A DNA stretch of 30,434 nt from an uncultured Alphaproteobacteria bacterium (GCA_934230415.1 CAKQEW010000009.1:1-30434), one strand, 5' to 3'. Positions 15,293 through 25,622 are shown, counted from the first letter of the stretch. Notes: generated by a model from the sequence alone, not told the origin. Numbers and translations: made by a program.

Positions 15293-15891
15293 GACTTTGT
15301 GATTCCACGCACACTGATAAAATTGCGCAACGTATCACGGTGCACACGTAACCGACGGGCAATTTTATACTGGCGACATCCCGCATCCAGTTTTTGTGAA
15401 ATATACCGTTCCCGCCCATCAAGTTTTCGCACATTACAACTGCCATGCGGGCGGCCGATGTGTCCCCCTTCTGATTTAACACGTGCCAGGGCCTCTTTGG
15501 TGCGCTGGGATATCAGATTGCGTTCAATTTCTGCCGACAGTCCAAATGCAAACGCCAAAACCTTGCTGGTGATATCCGACCCCAGGCGATACTTATCTTT
15601 TATCGTCCAAATCTGGGCACCGATATCCATACAGTGATGCAAGATACTCATAATCTGTAACAAATTTCGCCCCAGACGCGACAATTCTGACGCAATAATC
15701 ATATCATCTTTGTTAATGCGCTGTATCAGTCGTCCCAGTTTACGTTTATTTAAATCCTTGGTTGACGAAATTGTTTCTTCTATCCAGCAATCAATGCGCA
15801 AATCCTGACGCTCACAGAATTTTTTTATCTCAAATCGTTGATTTTCTGTTGTTTGGTGGTCGGTTGACACACGAATATAGCCATATATCAA
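15289..15891 (-). CDS. Serine recombinase of the resolvase/DNA-invertase (Hin/Mpi) family
   Basis: A 200-aa small serine recombinase. The catalytic Ser9 lies in GYIRVSTDHQ; the arginine motif SRLGRN spans residues 71-76; the long E-helix is around 110-135; and a basic linker leads to a C-terminal helix-turn-helix (about 160-195) for site binding. It most resembles invertases of the Mpi type, which flip promoters for phase variation, though resolvases look alike at this level. The start is TTG at 15891, supported by GGAGGA six nt upstream; no ATG is nearby. Gene and subtilase end in the same CTAG (15289-15292). Upstream it diverges from the alpha-2-macroglobulin operon. No transposase or second mobile gene is seen. 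Confidence 0.9.
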   Translation of the reverse strand: MIYGYIRVSTDHQTTENQRFEIKKFCERQDLRIDCWIEETISSTKDLNKRKLGRLIQRINKDDMIIASELSRLGRNLLQIMSILHHCMDIGAQIWTIKDKYRLGSDITSKVLAFAFGLSAEIERNLISQRTKEALARVKSEGGHIGRPHGSCNVRKLDGRERYISQKLDAGCRQYKIARRLRVHRDTLRNFISVRGITKS

Positions 15892-15922
15892 TTTGTTCCT
15901 CCATTTGTTTTACCGACGGGTA

Positions 15923-15951
15923 ATTATTTAACTTGTCTTTTTTGTATTCAA
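15923..15951 (-). promoter_or_regulatory. Candidate promoter for the serine recombinase
   Basis: Minus strand: TTGAAT (15946-15951), 17 nt, AATAAT (15923-15928). It overlaps the opposite promoter for the alpha-2-macroglobulin gene, so the two are likely mutually exclusive. Confidence 0.4.
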
Positions 15952-15961
15952 TTTCTAGAAT
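15933..15961 (+). promoter_or_regulatory. Promoter for the alpha-2-macroglobulin/pbpC operon
   Basis: TTGTCT (15933-15938), 17-nt spacer, TAGAAT (15956-15961). The ATG at 15998 follows about 30 nt after the predicted start, with GGGGGA as Shine-Dalgarno. Confidence 0.65.
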
Positions 15962-15997
15962 ACCCGCATAGGTAGGATACGCTGGGGGATAAAAACC

Positions 15998-18900
15998 ATG
16001 ACACGCAACAAACGCAATATCGCAAAAAAGCAGACAAAAAAACACAGCATTTGGCGTGAAATCGCAATGATTGGGGTGGTGGCGCTGGTTATGGCGGGCG
16101 GACTGGCCACATGGTACATGACGCGTACAGGTAACGCGAACGTAACACGCATGCACGCAACATATAACACGCCGACCGCGGCAACATTTTCTGATTCCAA
16201 CGATGTCCTGTTCGGCGCGAATGATATTCCAACCGTGAACAACAACAGAACACTGAACAAAATTCAACCACTGGTTATTTCATACGACTGGAAATCCGGC
16301 CCGTACCAGCGGACATTTCGCCCAGAACTGACCGACGCAGACATTGCACGCGGTGTGAAAATCAGCCCATTTGTGCGTGGCACATTTGCCGTGCGTGGTG
16401 GGGGCGATGAAATTGTTTTTACCCCGGAATCTGATTGGCCGGCGGATACTGATTTTACCGTACGAATTTCACGTGACATGATAAATTCTGGCGTTACGCC
16501 GGACCGGCGCAACATATCATTTACAACCCCAGCCATCACGGCAACGGTGTCCAGTTTCAACCTGTATCCGGCACCAGATGCCAAAAAATCTGTCATTGGC
16601 GTTGCGGTCATCACGTTTAATTACCCAATTGAAACCCAGGGATTTGCGGACAAATTGTCTGTGCGCCTGGATGATGCAAAACTGGATTTTGATATACGAT
16701 TTGATAAATTTCATCGCAGTGCAATAATTACAACCACCCCTGTAAAAATCACAAATGCCCCCCAGGTTATTCGTATAAAACTGAATCGTATTAACCCGAT
16801 TGCCGGAAATGGTGGCACAAAAAAACTGACCGCGCATGCGACCGTCGCCGCCAGTGATAATATATTCCGCATAACAGATATAACAACGACCGCCGCCGAT
16901 GATAACGATGGGAATGCGCGGCAATTGGTACTGGTAAACATGACCGGTGGTGCCGCAAATAATACAGATTGGAAAAAATTTGTGAACATATACCTGTTAC
17001 CTGAATACAAAACAGACGATGAACGCGACGACACGCGCGCGCATCGGTGGTCTGATGATGAAATCACACCCGATGTACTGGCGGCGGCAAAAAAATTATC
17101 AACACAAAACGTTCGCTTTGTAAATCCAACCGGCGTTTATCAATATGCATTTTCATATGACGTGTCCAGCACATCTGACCGATTTATTTATGTGTCGGTT
17201 TCTGGCGGGATTACATCTGATACTGGGTTCACAGTAAAAAATGGATTAAGTTCTGTATTACCGGTGGCATATCCCGCGCGAACGGTCAAGATTGCCGGGG
17301 ACGGCGCACTGGTGTCCATGGCCGGCGACCAGAAATTAGGCATTATGGCACGTGGTGGGGTCACCACGGCATACGTAAACCTGTATCGCGTAAAATCGTC
17401 TGAAATCAACCACCTGATATCCCAGACATATAATATATTCAATGACAACATTGAATTTAAATCGTGGTCATTTGGTGCGGACGATATGTCGGTCGTTTTT
17501 CGCAAGCGTATACCATTTTCCGACGCGTCACTGACCAAAACGAATTATGCGGCAGTTGACCTGGGCGAATATGTCGGGCGCGCACGCGACAATGACAATG
17601 CCGGAATATTTATTGTCCAGGTCGGCGCATCTGAAAACGATGCAGATTTCAGCGATCGCCGACTGATAATATTGACCGATATGGGCATTATTCGCAAAGA
17701 AAACACCGACGGTGCATCCAGCCTGTTTGTCGCAAGACTGTCTGACGGAACGCCGGCCCATGATGCCGAAATAAATATTTTGGGACGTAACGGTAATGCC
17801 GTATGGTCGGGTCGCACGGATGATAATGGTCGGGCTGAATTGCCGGCCCTGGCATGGGATGAATACCGTGGCGCACGAGAACCGGTTGCGATTGTTGCCC
17901 GGCGCGGGAACGATATATCGTTCATTCCATATAATGCGACCGCACCAATGGTTGATTATTCTAAATTTAACGTTGATGGCGAATATGCGTTCAGCACCAA
18001 TAAAATCAACGCATTTATATTCACCGACCGTGGCATTTACCGGGCGGGTGAAAATATGGTTATCGGTGGCATTGTAAAAAATAAATCGTTTAAATCAATG
18101 GCGGGCATACCAGTACGCATGGAAATCACCGACCCACGTGGCCGCAATATTTTCACAAAATCGTTCAGCCTGGGTGCCGACGGCATGTTTGACGTTAAAT
18201 ATGATATATCCGATGCCGCCACAACTGGCGAATACCAGGCGCGCCTGTATTCATTAAATAACCGGAACAAGATTTCAGAGCACCTGGGGCTGGCAACATT
18301 TACCGTTGCGGATTTCGTCCCAGACAACCTGAAAATCACGGCATCAATCGCCGGGGCGGACGTCAATGGATGGATTGCACCGGACAACCTGCGCGCGAAT
18401 GTATCGTTACGCAACCTGTTCGGAACCGCGGCAATGGACAAGCGTATTTCTGCGCACGCCACACTGCGACCAACGAATTTCGTGTTTGATGGGTATACAG
18501 ATTTCACATTTACCCCGAATTTTACCACCGGCAACGGGATGAATGATTTGGCAACAGCCCGCGCCCAGACATTCACCAGCAACGCAATTGATACGCGCAC
18601 CAATGACGACGGCACGGCGGCATTTGATATAACGTTTGACGACGTGATTACAAATGGCACATATACATTAACATTGGATGTACGCGGGTTTGAATCTGAA
18701 TCCGGGCGCAGTGTTCGCACCGCGGTCACCACACGCGTGGCGGCGGCAAAATACCTGGTTGGAATGCGCCCAGACGGCAACCTGAAATACATCGCACGAA
18801 ACGCAGAACGCAACGTTCGCCTGGTTGCGCTGGATCACACCGCGTCACCAATTGCCACCGATGGTTTGACAATGCGCCTGGTTCGGCGGGAAAATTTAAC

Positions 18901-21700
18901 CAGTCTGGTCAAGGACTATGGCGGGTATTACAAATACCAGACCGTCACACGCGATAATATTGTTAAACAATCGGAATTTGATATCCCGGCCGACGGTCGC
19001 GATGTGCGCCTGGACACCACCACCCCCGGCACATATTTTATGCAGGTTCTGGACAGTGCCGACCGCATTCTGGCAAACATTGAATACTTTGTCGCCGGCA
19101 ATGAAAACAACGCCATGGCGGCAGATACAAATGCAGAACTGCGAATAAAACTGTCGGCATCTGAATACAAACCGGGTGATAAAATCAATGTCAGTGTTAC
19201 CGCCCCATATGCCGGCGCAGGTCTGATTACAATTGAACGCGATCGCGTATATGCGTACAAATGGTTTAACGCGGATTCAACCACATCGGTACAAACAATC
19301 ACATTGCCAGACGATTTTGATGGTACAGGATATGTTAACGTATCATTCGTGCGCAGTATTGCCAGCCGCGACATATTTACCGACCCGTATGCATATGCAG
19401 TTGCCCCATTCCAGACCAACACCGCCGCACATAAAATCAATGTGAAATTATCCGCCCCTGAAACCGTGCGCGACCATAAACTGGCCATCAAATATACAAC
19501 TGACCGCGACGCACGCCTGATGATATTCGCCATCAACAGCGGTATTTTACAGGTGGCAAAATACACCGTTCCACAGCCACTGAAATACTTTTTCCAGAAA
19601 TCTGCATTACAGGTTACAACGTACCAGACATTATCACTGTTGATGCCAGAATACAAAATACTGCGCGAATTTGCCAAAACGGGCGGTGGCGATTACGAAC
19701 CAGATGCCGGTACCCAGGTTCTGAATAATCCGTTTGCACGTCGCACATTACCGCCGGTCGCGTTCTATTCCGGAATTATCAATGCGACCGCAAACCAGGC
19801 TGGCGACATCACATTTGACCTGCCGGAATACTTTAACGGTGCGGTGCGCGTTTTTGCCGTTGCAACAAACACAACCGCCGTTGGCGGCGCCGATACAACC
19901 GTGCATGTCCAATCACCGGTTGTTGCGACACTGGTCGCGCCAACATTTGCCGCGCCGGGGGACACATTTAATATCAGCGCGGTTATATCAAACATGTCAG
20001 ATACCAGTGGTTCGGATGCCATCGCAGACATCAAATTGGCCACAACCGATGGGATAACGTTGGACGCGGCCACGGGAAAAATCGCCGTACCATATGGCAC
20101 CGAACGCACATTTTCAACAATGGCGACGGCGGGCACCAAACTGGGGAATAATGAAATCAGCCTGGGCGCGGATATCCGCGATGACGACAAAATATTGGCA
20201 CATGGCGCAACCACGGCAACACTGTCCCTGCGTCCTGTATCAACGTTCAGAACCCAGATATCCATGGGCTATATCATCGCGAAAAAAACAACCCTGCGCC
20301 ATATTGGCACGGATATGTATCCAGAATTTGCCACGCACAAAATTTATGTCGCACGGTCGCCAATCGTGTTGGCGCGACCATTGGTGGAATTCTTGGGCGC
20401 ATATGAATACCCATGCACCGAACAAATCGTATCACGTGCGATGCCATATGTTGTCGCACCAGACAACGCGGTTCTGGGAACAACATCCACAAAATCAGAA
20501 CAAATTGTTTCGGATGTGATTAACAAACTGCAATCGCGCCAGAATGACGATGGTTCGTTTGGCCTGTGGGCGGGCGACGGTGCGATGGCGGACAACAACA
20601 ACGCGGCGACCGCCGAACTGACCGCGTACGTGGCGGAATTCCTGGGGATGGCACGCGATGCAAAATTTGCGGTACCAAACAATATGCTGGACCGTGCGAT
20701 GGGATATCTGCGTGATTTTGCCGGCGCCCCAATCAGCGATGATGACACGGCGCGTGCGGTGGCACATGCGATTTTTGTAATTACCCAGAATAAATTTGTC
20801 ACGACCAGTTATATAAATCTGTTCCAGGAATATGCGGATGCAAATATGAAAAACTGGCGCGAAACCATATCGGGGACATATATCGCCGCCGCGTACAAAA
20901 TGATGCAACAATCAGACATCGCGGACGATATCATCGCGAAATACCGCCCGGCGCGTACACCGAATGCCGCCGATGACGCCATGCATATGTACATTGCGCG
21001 GCGCTATTTTGATATTGCAAGCACACTGCCCGCCAGCATTACAACATATATGAACAGTGGCGATTACACATCCCAGACATCGGCAATCGTGGTACTGGCA
21101 TTGGCGGATACGAACGATACCGCAGCATTGCCAAACGATATCAAAATCACCGCCGGTGCGGATTTGGATACATCACATATTGCGAATATGATTGTCGCCG
21201 ATATCCCAGCGGATGCGGATAAAATCACAATTCAATGTGACGCATGTGATGGCGCATATTTCACGGTTGTGCATATGGGATACCCGAAAACAGTGGACGC
21301 GGCCAGCAATGGCATATCCGTATCACGCGAATACTATGACAATACTGGCAATCGCATAACATCGGCAAACATTGGCGATATTATCACCGTTCGCGTCTTT
21401 GCACGGGCGCGCGCAACCGATTTCATACCAGATGTTGCGATAACAGACCTGATGCCGGCGGGATTTGTCCCGGTGGACGGCAGCATAAATGGCCCTGCCC
21501 GCTTTGTCCAGGTTCGTGATGATCGCGTTGTGATATTTGCCGACCTGGCGCGTGATGCGGCAACATTTGAATACAATGTGCAAATAACCGCGTCTGGCGA
21601 ATTTGCCATCCCGCCGATTTATGGCGAATCCATGTACAACCCGGCAATAAATGCAACCGGCGCCGCTGGTCGTTTCACGGTTTCAAATGGCACGAATTAG
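15998..21700 (+). CDS. Bacterial alpha-2-macroglobulin (large, membrane-anchored)
   Basis: A 1900-aa protease-trapping protein of the alpha-2-macroglobulin family. A basic N-terminus is followed by one hydrophobic helix (about residues 22-41) without a lipobox, so it is probably anchored in the inner membrane with its bulk in the periplasm; E. coli YfhM is instead a lipoprotein. Macroglobulin-like beta domains fill most of the length, including the conserved AFIFTDRGIYRAGENM region and KFNVDGEYAFSTNKI just before it. The thioester motif is intact as CTEQ (Cys1473 to Gln1476) within EYPCTEQIVSRAMPYV, followed by the all-helical thioester domain (DDGSFGLWAG). Family models hold that a trapped protease is covalently linked here. 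It overlaps pbpC, the usual partner for repairing peptidoglycan after a breach. Confidence 0.95.
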   Translation: MTRNKRNIAKKQTKKHSIWREIAMIGVVALVMAGGLATWYMTRTGNANVTRMHATYNTPTAATFSDSNDVLFGANDIPTVNNNRTLNKIQPLVISYDWKSGPYQRTFRPELTDADIARGVKISPFVRGTFAVRGGGDEIVFTPESDWPADTDFTVRISRDMINSGVTPDRRNISFTTPAITATVSSFNLYPAPDAKKSVIGVAVITFNYPIETQGFADKLSVRLDDAKLDFDIRFDKFHRSAIITTTPVKITNAPQVIRIKLNRINPIAGNGGTKKLTAHATVAASDNIFRITDITTTAADDNDGNARQLVLVNMTGGAANNTDWKKFVNIYLLPEYKTDDERDDTRAHRWSDDEITPDVLAAAKKLSTQNVRFVNPTGVYQYAFSYDVSSTSDRFIYVSVSGGITSDTGFTVKNGLSSVLPVAYPARTVKIAGDGALVSMAGDQKLGIMARGGVTTAYVNLYRVKSSEINHLISQTYNIFNDNIEFKSWSFGADDMSVVFRKRIPFSDASLTKTNYAAVDLGEYVGRARDNDNAGIFIVQVGASENDADFSDRRLIILTDMGIIRKENTDGASSLFVARLSDGTPAHDAEINILGRNGNAVWSGRTDDNGRAELPALAWDEYRGAREPVAIVARRGNDISFIPYNATAPMVDYSKFNVDGEYAFSTNKINAFIFTDRGIYRAGENMVIGGIVKNKSFKSMAGIPVRMEITDPRGRNIFTKSFSLGADGMFDVKYDISDAATTGEYQARLYSLNNRNKISEHLGLATFTVADFVPDNLKITASIAGADVNGWIAPDNLRANVSLRNLFGTAAMDKRISAHATLRPTNFVFDGYTDFTFTPNFTTGNGMNDLATARAQTFTSNAIDTRTNDDGTAAFDITFDDVITNGTYTLTLDVRGFESESGRSVRTAVTTRVAAAKYLVGMRPDGNLKYIARNAERNVRLVALDHTASPIATDGLTMRLVRRENLTSLVKDYGGYYKYQTVTRDNIVKQSEFDIPADGRDVRLDTTTPGTYFMQVLDSADRILANIEYFVAGNENNAMAADTNAELRIKLSASEYKPGDKINVSVTAPYAGAGLITIERDRVYAYKWFNADSTTSVQTITLPDDFDGTGYVNVSFVRSIASRDIFTDPYAYAVAPFQTNTAAHKINVKLSAPETVRDHKLAIKYTTDRDARLMIFAINSGILQVAKYTVPQPLKYFFQKSALQVTTYQTLSLLMPEYKILREFAKTGGGDYEPDAGTQVLNNPFARRTLPPVAFYSGIINATANQAGDITFDLPEYFNGAVRVFAVATNTTAVGGADTTVHVQSPVVATLVAPTFAAPGDTFNISAVISNMSDTSGSDAIADIKLATTDGITLDAATGKIAVPYGTERTFSTMATAGTKLGNNEISLGADIRDDDKILAHGATTATLSLRPVSTFRTQISMGYIIAKKTTLRHIGTDMYPEFATHKIYVARSPIVLARPLVEFLGAYEYPCTEQIVSRAMPYVVAPDNAVLGTTSTKSEQIVSDVINKLQSRQNDDGSFGLWAGDGAMADNNNAATAELTAYVAEFLGMARDAKFAVPNNMLDRAMGYLRDFAGAPISDDDTARAVAHAIFVITQNKFVTTSYINLFQEYADANMKNWRETISGTYIAAAYKMMQQSDIADDIIAKYRPARTPNAADDAMHMYIARRYFDIASTLPASITTYMNSGDYTSQTSAIVVLALADTNDTAALPNDIKITAGADLDTSHIANMIVADIPADADKITIQCDACDGAYFTVVHMGYPKTVDAASNGISVSREYYDNTGNRITSANIGDIITVRVFARARATDFIPDVAITDLMPAGFVPVDGSINGPARFVQVRDDRVVIFADLARDAATFEYNVQITASGEFAIPPIYGESMYNPAINATGAAGRFTVSNGTN

Positions 21701-24086
21701 TAATTTATTTTTGCCCATCATCCAACATATACGCCGCCACCGCGTGGCGTATATTTGCGCGGTTGGTATATTTTGTGCATATTGGATAATTCGTTTGTGT
21801 TGTGTTTCCCCACTGTTGGGCAACACGCATTTTTCCCGCGCATATTATGACCGCAACGGCACTCTGTTGCGATTAACATTGTCCGCCGATGATAAATACA
21901 GACTGTTTGTGCCACTGGACGAAATCAGTCCGGACGTAATCCGCGCCACCGTTTTATACGAAGATAAATATTTCTGGTACCACCCGGGCGTGAATCCGGT
22001 ATCACTGGTCGCGGCCACAATAAATTGGGCGCGTGGCGCGCCCCACCCCGCGGGCGCATCCACCATCACAATGCAGGTCGCGCGTATGTTGTACGGCCTG
22101 GACACACGGCGCGCCACCGGAAAACTGGTACAAATTGCCGCGGCGATTTATATTGACGCATTTCATTCAAAGCGCGAAATACTGGAAGCGTACCTGAACC
22201 TGGCACCATATGGCGGGAATATTGAAGGTATCGCAGCGGCATCACTGATATACTTTCATCATCGCGCATGCGATATATCACGGATAGAAGCAATAACCCT
22301 GGCCACGGTTCCCCAGAACCCGACCAAGCGCGGATTAAACACACCATCCGGTATGGCTACACTGGCCAATATGCGGGGCGATTTGGTTCGGCGCTGGATT
22401 GAAAAATACCCTGATGACGCATACCTGGCCACACTGGCAGATATGCCATTGGTTGCATATGCGCCACGCGACCTGCCATTTATGGCGCCACATTTTGTTC
22501 AATCGCAAATCACAGACACAACAAATTATTGGTCGGATATCGGTCGCCGAAATTCTGAAATCATGACGACATTGGATGCAAACCTGCAACATAAACTGGA
22601 ACGCACGCTGGCCACGCAAATTGCGCGCCAAAAATCACGCGGTGTAAATAATGCGGCGGCAATCCTGGTAAATTATAAAACGATGCAGGTAATCGCATAC
22701 ATTGGATCCGCAGATTATTTTGACAAATCCATATATGGCGAAAACGATGGTGTGCGTGCACGGCGCAGTCCGGGTTCAACACTGAAACCACTGATATATG
22801 CCGCCGCCACAGATATGGGGTTAATTCACGGGATGACGCTGTTGCGCGATGCTAAAATCAACTTTGGCGTGTATGCACCCGAAAATTCAGACAGTGAATT
22901 TTATGGCCCAATTCTGGCGCGCGATGCCCTGACCCATTCGCGAAATATTCCGGCAATACATTTGGTGCGGAAAATCGGTGTGCGCAATTTTTATAAATTA
23001 TTGGCGACATCCGGGGTGGCAAACCTGAAATCACCCGACCATTATGGAATATCAATCGCCCTGGGCGGGGCCGAGGTTTCAATGTACGAACTGGCCCAGA
23101 TTTATGCCACGATGGCGAACCTGGGGGCGAAATACGATTTGCGTACAAATATCGCCGCGCCAATGGTACAAACCGACCAGATTTTATCGCGCGAAGCGAA
23201 CTTTCTGACCCTGGACATGTTGGCGCACCAACGCACAAATACCACACAAATCCCATTTACCCAAACGCAAAATTCCCCAATTCGTCATTATTGGAAAACC
23301 GGCACATCGTCATCATATCGCGATGCATGGACGGCTGGAATATTCGGCGACTATGTTTTAATCGTGTGGGTTGGTAATTTCAATGGCACGCCAAACAACG
23401 CATTTTCCGGCGCACGCGTTGCCGCACCGATTTATTTCGCCATGGCCGACACGGTCGCGGCATATGATGCGGCACGTGGCACCCCGATACAGAATAACAA
23501 TTTCCTGGCACCACACATGAACATCGCACGTGTTCCAATGTGCGCGGGTGTTGGCGGACTGGCCGGGGCATATTGCCCACATATCACGGACGCATATTTT
23601 ATCCCGGGCATATCACCAATTGACACAAACACGATATACCGTGCGATACCAATTGATAATAAAACAGGACTGCGGGCGTGCAGCCATGACGCGACCACAA
23701 CACATATGGCAGTGTACGAATTCTGGGACGCCGAATACCTGGATATGTTTCGCCGTGCCGGCATCCACCGCAACACCCCGCCCCCATTTATGCCAGGATG
23801 TGATCTGGATAAAATTCAGTCTGATGACAACACCCCAATTATTACATCACCAATTGCCGGGACAAAAATCGTAATCACCAACGATGGCGACAGTGCGCCT
23901 GTATCGTTCCAGGCCATCACCAACGCCCCGCATGGCAAGATATTCTGGTTCTTGGATGGTCAATTAATCGGCACATCGCGCACCGGTGGCGTTATAACCC
24001 ATGACGTAAAAATGGGCACACACACATTGGGCATATCCGACAACATGGGCGGTGGCACAACCCTGGAATTCAGCGTTGTGCGATAA
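21687..24086 (+). CDS. pbpC: Penicillin-binding protein 1C (bifunctional transglycosylase/transpeptidase-like)
   Basis: A 799-aa class A PBP anchored by one membrane helix near residues 15-35. The GT51 glycosyltransferase domain has EDKYFWYHPG (catalytic Glu92) and GASTITMQVAR (124-134; STITMQ as in PBP1C). The transpeptidase domain has S364-T-L-K367, S418-R-N420 and KTGTS from Lys537. A C-terminal BiPBP-type domain (about 715-799) follows. The start chosen is ATG 21687, which overlaps the macroglobulin stop by 14 nt; an in-frame ATG at 21651 would add 12 residues, and neither has a strong SD. PBP1C and alpha-2-macroglobulin are commonly adjacent, proposed to couple cell-wall repair to protease defence in the periplasm. 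Confidence 0.95.
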   Translation: MARISNLFLPIIQHIRRHRVAYICAVGIFCAYWIIRLCCVSPLLGNTHFSRAYYDRNGTLLRLTLSADDKYRLFVPLDEISPDVIRATVLYEDKYFWYHPGVNPVSLVAATINWARGAPHPAGASTITMQVARMLYGLDTRRATGKLVQIAAAIYIDAFHSKREILEAYLNLAPYGGNIEGIAAASLIYFHHRACDISRIEAITLATVPQNPTKRGLNTPSGMATLANMRGDLVRRWIEKYPDDAYLATLADMPLVAYAPRDLPFMAPHFVQSQITDTTNYWSDIGRRNSEIMTTLDANLQHKLERTLATQIARQKSRGVNNAAAILVNYKTMQVIAYIGSADYFDKSIYGENDGVRARRSPGSTLKPLIYAAATDMGLIHGMTLLRDAKINFGVYAPENSDSEFYGPILARDALTHSRNIPAIHLVRKIGVRNFYKLLATSGVANLKSPDHYGISIALGGAEVSMYELAQIYATMANLGAKYDLRTNIAAPMVQTDQILSREANFLTLDMLAHQRTNTTQIPFTQTQNSPIRHYWKTGTSSSYRDAWTAGIFGDYVLIVWVGNFNGTPNNAFSGARVAAPIYFAMADTVAAYDAARGTPIQNNNFLAPHMNIARVPMCAGVGGLAGAYCPHITDAYFIPGISPIDTNTIYRAIPIDNKTGLRACSHDATTTHMAVYEFWDAEYLDMFRRAGIHRNTPPPFMPGCDLDKIQSDDNTPIITSPIAGTKIVITNDGDSAPVSFQAITNAPHGKIFWFLDGQLIGTSRTGGVITHDVKMGTHTLGISDNMGGGTTLEFSVVR

Positions 24087-24122
24087 CGAATACCGCAACA
24101 CATTGCCGCACACTTTCCGCAA

Positions 24123-24965
24123 TTACATCAAATCAAATTTGGTAATATAGTTAAATGATACGCCCATCATAAAATTGCTGCCATATACATCGGCACCACG
24201 CGCCTTGGCCAGACGATATTTTACATATGGCCCCATGGTAAAATCGCCCCACAGGTTCGTATCCAACCGCAAAACCGCATTCAGGTCGCGCGTTAAATCC
24301 GTACTGACATAATCGGAATAGTCAAAATATTCACGATAATAACCATTGGTGGATAATTTCACACCATCACGAACAACGTATTCAGCGCGCCATCCGGCCT
24401 CCATACCCGTTTTACTGGTTTGAGCGCCGGCATATGTAAAATCGTATTCGTACAGGCCAGTGATATACAAACTTTTTAAAATCTTGTGGTCAAACAGCGA
24501 AATACCACCACTGGCACGGATGATATTCTGGCGCGGTGCATCCGCATTATCGCGAAACTGGGTATCATATGCGCCACGAACCGTTGGCCCTAATTTTAAT
24601 CCCACAAAGTCCCAACATGCATACGATAAATCACTGGATACAACGATTTTATCCGCGTTCTGGTCGGTTGTTGACGGCCCATTATATGGTCGCAATGTTG
24701 TACGCCCATATTCGGCAAACAGTCCATTGTCCCACTTGAATTTATTTTTATTGTATTCCAGAACCGTATCAAAAATACCCTTTACATAATCCTGGCTGGA
24801 CGCGTTCAGGGCCGACACCGGTGAATCCGCGTATGCCGCGGCATTGCTGACCGTTGTTTTTGATAATTCCAATCCAATGCGCCGAATGTCCAATTTCAAT
24901 GTTTCATCGGCAACCGCCGTGGCCGGCAAAATCGCCGCCAATAACAATAACGATACCCTTTTCAA
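24123..24965 (-). CDS. Predicted outer-membrane beta-barrel protein
   Basis: A 280-aa protein with a signal peptide (about 19 residues, ending AVA-DET). The mature part is rich in alternating polar/aromatic strands (LEYNKNKFKWDNGLFAEYG, YITGLYEYDFTYAG, LSTNGYYREYFDYSDY, GPYVKYRLAKA), a pattern of outer-membrane barrels. The FKWDNGLFAEYG segment is reminiscent of DUF3078-type barrels known from Bacteroidetes, but I would not assign the family on that alone. The start is TTG at 24965, supported by GGGGGAAA. It is the last of three minus-strand genes encoding exported proteins, 28 nt after its predecessor, and ends 36 nt from the convergent pbpC. Confidence 0.75.
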   Translation of the reverse strand: MKRVSLLLLAAILPATAVADETLKLDIRRIGLELSKTTVSNAAAYADSPVSALNASSQDYVKGIFDTVLEYNKNKFKWDNGLFAEYGRTTLRPYNGPSTTDQNADKIVVSSDLSYACWDFVGLKLGPTVRGAYDTQFRDNADAPRQNIIRASGGISLFDHKILKSLYITGLYEYDFTYAGAQTSKTGMEAGWRAEYVVRDGVKLSTNGYYREYFDYSDYVSTDLTRDLNAVLRLDTNLWGDFTMGPYVKYRLAKARGADVYGSNFMMGVSFNYITKFDLM

Positions 24966-24993
24966 TTAATTTCCCCCGATAATCTAAAAACCC

Positions 24994-25608
24994 TTATTTC
25001 CAAATACACAATGTGCCATCCATATCACCATATCGCCACCCCGCCCCGCGCACCGCGGCGGTAAATTCCCCACGTACAGCGGTTGGTAATTCAACCGTAA
25101 CCTGGCCCGCGTTCATATACTTGGTCGCCAAATCAATTTTTGCATCGCGCGCAATTTGTTGCAATTGCATCCAATCCGCAATCGGATCAGACATCGTAAT
25201 AATCACCGCAAATTTGTCATTATTGCTGCCGTCTGGCAACCAGTTTTGAACCGCATTGGTGTTCATCCACGCCGCCGCCGCCGCCGAATCCAGCGTCATT
25301 GTGATATTCGCCGAATATGTGGTGTCTGATTGCTGTTCCCCGGAAATAGATGTCGTGGCAATCATGCCATTTAAATCCCCCGATGGCGCAATCGCCAGCG
25401 CATCACGCAACTGGTCTGGCATAGAATATTTTGACAATGCGTCCATGATGATTTGACGGCGCGCCTCGTCCATGGCGATATTTTTTGCCGCCGCGGCGGT
25501 ATCACTGGTGATACTGACCGATGCGGTGCCACCCAATGTCGCCGCATGCGCCGTGGCAACCGCCATCACACCAACCATCCCCAAAAACAGCGATTTAATA
25601 AACGTCAT
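24994..25608 (-). CDS. Secreted periplasmic protein of unknown function
   Basis: Not recognised. About 204 aa with a clear signal peptide (MTFIKSLFLGMVGV... ending AHA-ATL). The mature start, with A-x-x-A-A-A-K-N-I-A-M-D-E-A-R-R-Q-I-like helical heptads followed by strands (DTTYSANITMTLDS), resembles the helix-plus-sheet unit of FlgT-N or DUF2066-type periplasmic proteins; this is a weak structural impression. The start at 25608 is preferred because GGGG sits about 7 nt upstream and the signal peptide then begins at residue 1. An alternative ATG at 25623 overlaps the upstream stop by one base. It is the middle gene of a three-gene envelope operon. Confidence 0.78.
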   Translation of the reverse strand: MTFIKSLFLGMVGVMAVATAHAATLGGTASVSITSDTAAAAKNIAMDEARRQIIMDALSKYSMPDQLRDALAIAPSGDLNGMIATTSISGEQQSDTTYSANITMTLDSAAAAAWMNTNAVQNWLPDGSNNDKFAVIITMSDPIADWMQLQQIARDAKIDLATKYMNAGQVTVELPTAVRGEFTAAVRGAGWRYGDMDGTLCIWK

Positions 25609-25622
25609 GCCTGACCCCATCA

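Larger units (their letters stand above)
15917..15966. repeat. Short inverted repeat bracketing the divergent promoter region
   Basis: CGGGTA (15917-15922) and TACCCG (15961-15966) form a perfect 6-bp inverted repeat. Each is extended outward by TACC/GGTA after a short, unequal spacer. The arms enclose both candidate promoters between the recombinase and the alpha-2-macroglobulin gene. They may be recombinase sites, an operator, or chance. Confidence 0.35.

Noticed and set aside
15289..15891. Transposon or prophage remnant around the recombinase
   Set aside because: There is a single recombinase gene with no transposase, terminal inverted repeats, target duplication or phage genes nearby.
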